Source: Phallusia fumigata
Taxonomy: Eukaryota > Chordata > Ascidiacea > Phlebobranchia > Ascidiidae
Reading direction: 5' to 3'
Length of the DNA: 26,361 nt
Assembly: GCA_008931825.1 (NCBI GenBank)
Contig: QXVZ01016610.1
Location: forward strand, 1-26,361
The translations under genes were made by a program, and so were the position numbers. Every line of letters begins with the position of its first letter. Positions within the stretch are counted from its first letter, which is position 1. The notes below the pieces were generated by a model. It ran no database searches. It was not told the origin of the DNA and saw only the letters and a list, made by a program, of their open reading frames with translations. Shown here piece after piece: positions 22,858 to 26,361 of the stretch.

Positions 22858-25800
22858 ATGACGGAACAAGTCCTTGAAGGTAATCAAATGTTTCAAAGTT
22901 TATGACAACGACTATTAAGATGTATTGTTTAACTAACGCCTACGGCAAATCTTTACCTAATTAAAGCTTTGTATAATATTGCACATTTGTATTTCATGGC
23001 TGCTAACAAACCTAATTTTTGTTGAACCTGTTTTTGTTTTTGCTGTTCCCTAATTTTTTTGCTACTGTTCACCCTAACTCCAAAGCCAAGAGATGTTATG
23101 TTTTTTTTTTTGTTCAAGTACAGTGTGTTGTTTAATATCATATGTGCATACAAAACTTACTATGCTTTTATTGCCTGTTTAAATACTTTTGCAATTTTTA
23201 AAATTGTTGATTTCTTTAGATTCTTCTGTCCAGGCTCTGATAAACATGAAGCACTCTGGAGTGGCCATGATGTCTTCCTCACCAAACAGGGTAAAAAATT
23301 TGTTATTATGTCAAAAATTTGTTTATTTAAGGCCCTTCTTGCAGCTTTTTGAAAAAAGTCTGTTTTTGCTTTTTGCCGTTTGTATTGGCAATGTCTCTGA
23401 GCTGTGTTAAAATGCAGAATGAAAAGTCTGTTGAATCCAAATAATGTTCTATTTCTGTTACAGCCACAAAGAACCAGACGGCGCAATCGACTGATTTACA
23501 ATGATGATGAAGTGACAACAGATGAAAGAACCAAGCACCACAGAAAAGTTTTGAGGCAGACAAACGTTCCTCATGTTTCATCGTCTGTCCCTAGTCCTAT
23601 GAGCATTTCTTCTGTCCCAAGTCCAGTATGTTTTCACACGTACTTTTTTGAGAAATCGTAACAATTTGTGTAACTTCCACAAATCAATTTATTGGTACCA
23701 GTCATTTTGTTAAAAACTAGTAAATTTTGCAACCAAGGTGTTTGATTTAGGAACACAAAACTTGAAAAAAACAAAGTTGCTTAATTAAAAACATAACTGC
23801 CAGGCAGCTTGTATATAGTACATACATTACAATGCAAACATTACAACCCCTGTTGTCATCAAGAATGTATTCATACAAGCTTTCTGGCAGTTATATTTTT
23901 AATAAAGTTTTAAAAGCTGTTAATATTTTTGCTCATAATTCTTGGTTTTTATCAGACATAGTAGAAAAATACGAATCCAATTCTGGTGGGTAAAATATTT
24001 ATGATGATTCATCAAATGCTTATGTCATCATCGGAAATGACTTTTAAATGCAGCACAAAGTTATTTGTTATGATAAAAATATCTGTATCAACTGAATAAC
24101 CTTAATAATATTTTTACACACAAGATATGGCTTTTTACCTTTCTGTTAGATCATTAATTCTTTTGTTTCAGCTTCCTGATTCCAGCATTGGAAACAGTCA
24201 AAATGCAGAGAAAGCTGTGGCTAGAAAAGTTGGAGGTCGGCTAAGAAACTTATTAAAACTCCCAAAAGCTCATAAGATGTGCATGTTTGAATGGTTTTAC
24301 TCCCATCTGGACAGGTGATTTAAAGACATTGAATTGTTTTTGTTCGGTAAACCAGTAATCTTCTACTTGTTGAAATTGTTAAGTATATGCTTAGGCTAAT
24401 TTTTTTCTCTTTTGCAGTGCTCTGTTTAACGGAGACAACGATTTCTGTCTTTGCTTGAAAGAATCTTTTCCTCATTTAAAAACCACAAGACTTACAAGAG
24501 CTCATTGGTCTAAAATCAGAAGGCTTATGGGAAAACCAAGAAGGTAAACTAATACATTTGATCGTTCAGTATTACTAACTACTACATATATTTAAATGTT
24601 GGGTTATCGTAAATTTATTTAATCAATTTTTAGAATTAGAACACTAAAAACAGATCTGTTTAGAACTTATAACAAAAATATAGTAATAGTCACAAAAATA
24701 TACTTTTAAGTCATGACAAAATAAAATGCTCTTTTGTGGTTTAGATGTTCGACAGCATTTTTTGAAGAGGAACGGGCAGCGTTGGCAGCAAAACGAGATA
24801 AAATCCGACTTCTGCAACAAAGAAAGATTGCTCACGACGATCCTGAGATATGGGGTGATTTGCCGAAAGAACTTCCAATGCCTCTTGTAATAGGAACCAA
24901 AGTCACTGGTAAGTTGAGATAAACTAGTGGACAGTATTCTAACCAAACAAAGAAATGTAGTAAGTTTTGTAATGGTAAAATTCTTTGTAAAATTAAAGTA
25001 TTAAAAAAGTGCAACTCTAACTGTTTTATTTTGTGTATTATGTTATCAGCCAGACTACGGGGGTCACACGATGGATTATTCACTGGACAAATTGATGCTG
25101 TTGATTTACCAAATTCATCATATCGTGTCACATTTGACAGGTAAGGCAGACACTACAATAAATTCAAAACAAAATAGGTAAAATATTGCATAGTAAATGA
25201 AAATTGAAACATTGATTCAATAATATCACATTTGGTATTTGTCTTGCACCTCTTACATTATTACTTTACATTTTCAAGAATAACACACAATTTTCTTCCA
25301 GATGAACGGTTGTTTTTTACTCAGGTCAAACCTTGGAACCCACACAGTATGTGACATAGAAGTAGCCAGCTGTGACCCACAAGAAACAATCAACCTTCTA
25401 TCTTTAATGGATCGTAAGCGTCACTTGCCATTCAACAAATTGCACCCTGGTTTCTCCGCTGTTGACCATGATGCCAGCTTTCAAAGTCCAAGCGCAGTCA
25501 GTAAACTTTATAGTCTTCTTTGAAAAACCTTCATTGAACACCTTTGTTTATATTACCCTGAAGCCTAGGGTGTCTGTTTAGTTGTTACATTTGGTCAACC
25601 AGTTGGCTCATATAATTGAAAATGTTATTTTTAATTACTAATCCTGGATCTTCGTGACCATAATTAAAAAGTGCCAAATATTCCTCATTATAAATACCTA
25701 AAAAACATCCGAACTTTTTTAAAGGAGCATGACCCAGTACTTGGGCGATCCCCATTGCGTAGTAAGTTTCTGACGTCAACAACGGAAGATGGGGGGACTT

Positions 25801-26361
25801 TAGGGGGATTTCCTGTTCAACTTCTGAAAAGAGTGGCTCGGTTGTCCAGAGTACTTGCTGTGAAGCGTGAAAAAATTCAAAAGCTCGGTGAAATGAACTC
25901 ACAGGCTGAGAAATTGGTATGTGTAAGATAATTAGGCTGTTTTATCGGTTTACAAGTGATATTTCTGTTTACATAAGAATGCAATGGTTGCGAATCACTT
26001 TATTTTGTCTGTAGAATTCATATGGGGAACCGCTAAATTTGGAATTTCAACGGAAATATGCAACGGTGGTTCTTGACCTAGAAAAGTTAAACAAAGGATT
26101 AAATGAACTTTTAGTTGGAGTTCAAAGGTTTTGTTTGGAGGTAAGAAAAAAAATTTGTCACAAAACTAAGACTACTCAGTTAAGTTTTACTGAAATACGC
26201 TTTTTGGCAGTAGCGTTTGCATAAAGTTTACACATTTTGGCCCTGGCATGTTGCATGCATCATAATTTTTTAAGAGAAGCACTTTTTTTTAATCTTTTCC
26301 TAATCTTCTGCAGTTGTATCCTGAACAAACGTTACCTAGTGACCAATCCACGCAGTTGCGA
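22858..26361 (+). CDS. LIN9: LIN9 (MuvB/DREAM complex subunit), 5' part; continues past the right edge
   Basis: LIN9 is a nuclear MuvB core subunit acting with LIN37/52/54 and RBBP4 in the repressive DREAM complex and with B-MYB in activating G2/M genes. Eleven exons join in frame (439 codons): 22858-22879, 23220-23290, 23464-23625, 24172-24314, 24418-24543, 24745-24908, 25050-25140, 25325-25496, 25725-25916, 26015-26140, 26314-26361. The first coding exon has only 22 bases (MTEQVLE). Exons 4-6 hold the DIRP domain: GRLRNLLKLPKAHKMCMFEW, GDNDFCLCLKESFPHLKT, KIRRLMGKPRR, then FFEEERAAL and KIRLLQQRK. Exons 6-7 give PMPLVIGTKVTARLRGSHDG and FTGQIDAVD, a Tudor-like fold. Exon 9 (DPVLGRSPLRSK, LGGFPVQLL) and exon 10 (LEFQRKYATVVLDLEKLNKG) match the B-MYB/LIN52-binding helices. 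All introns are GT-AG. At exon 8, the acceptor at 25325 is chosen because an upstream one (before 25303) gives a stop. Intron 3 (546 bases) carries a MITE; intron 1 (340 bases) shows nothing. Confidence 0.96.
23780..23907. mobile_element. MITE copy B (same TIR family as 13648-13848), LIN9 intron 3
   Basis: Left end cttaattaaaaacataactg then ccaggcagcttgtat. Right end, read inverted, ctttattaaaaatataactg then ccagaaagcttgtat. That is a ~35-base terminal inverted repeat with only a few mismatches, around a core of about 60 bases. Shares the TTAATTAAAA..AACTGCC..CTTGTATA layout with copy A. No coding capacity. Confidence 0.7.

Noticed and set aside
23059-23581. Several overlapping ORFs on both strands around LIN9 introns 1-2
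   Set aside because: They overlap the true LIN9 exons 2 and 3 in other frames or run through introns.
24648-24661. 14-base palindrome AAACAGATCTGTTT in a LIN9 intron
   Set aside because: Isolated, short, and expected occasionally by chance in a window of this size.

Overview
This is a eukaryotic, AT-rich, intron-dense window. I read it as a tunicate genome, most likely Ciona. The reasons are very short GT-AG introns, compact genes packed close together, a chordate gene set with near one-to-one human counterparts, and unmerged haplotype copies that differ by roughly 1%. The species call is an inference from these traits; no database was searched. There is no bacterial, phage or CRISPR content.

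Layout. 1-5109 (minus strand): first 19 coding exons of CAD (glutaminase plus the start of carbamoyl-phosphate synthetase), running off the left edge. 6325-8031 (minus): complete six-exon FKBP3 (FKBP25), with two exact ~110 bp direct duplications around single N bases and a tRNA-derived SINE in its last intron. 8761-12087 (minus): HEATR6 as one uninterrupted 1108-codon frame, the only intronless gene here. 12740-13090 (plus): last two exons of a DNPH1-like nucleotide N-glycosidase, with its 5' exons missing beside the N at 12676. 14270-21959 (minus): DCAF11 (WDR23), assembled as three overlapping pieces separated by N bases at 16810 and 20223. The pieces carry exons 15-7, 11(part)-1 and 7(part)-1 and are best explained as one gene whose contig ends or haplotypes were not merged. 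22858-26361 (plus): first 11 coding exons of LIN9, running off the right edge.

HEATR6/DNPH1 and DCAF11/LIN9 are head-to-head pairs that may share promoter regions. CAD, FKBP3 and HEATR6 are tandem on the minus strand, with gaps of about 0.7-1.2 kb, too wide for a typical tunicate operon. The genes cover pyrimidine synthesis (CAD), nucleotide clean-up (DNPH1), nuclear prolyl isomerisation (FKBP3), CUL4-DDB1 substrate selection (DCAF11) and cell-cycle transcription (LIN9). I see no sign that they form one pathway.

The most useful observations are the false tandem duplication of DCAF11, the headless DNPH1, the intronless HEATR6, two GC-AG introns that the reading frame requires, a 23-base microexon, and several small transposable elements: a TIR family with two copies in the window, a hAT-type MITE with target-site duplication, a hAT end and a SINE. 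I found no convincing new molecular system.
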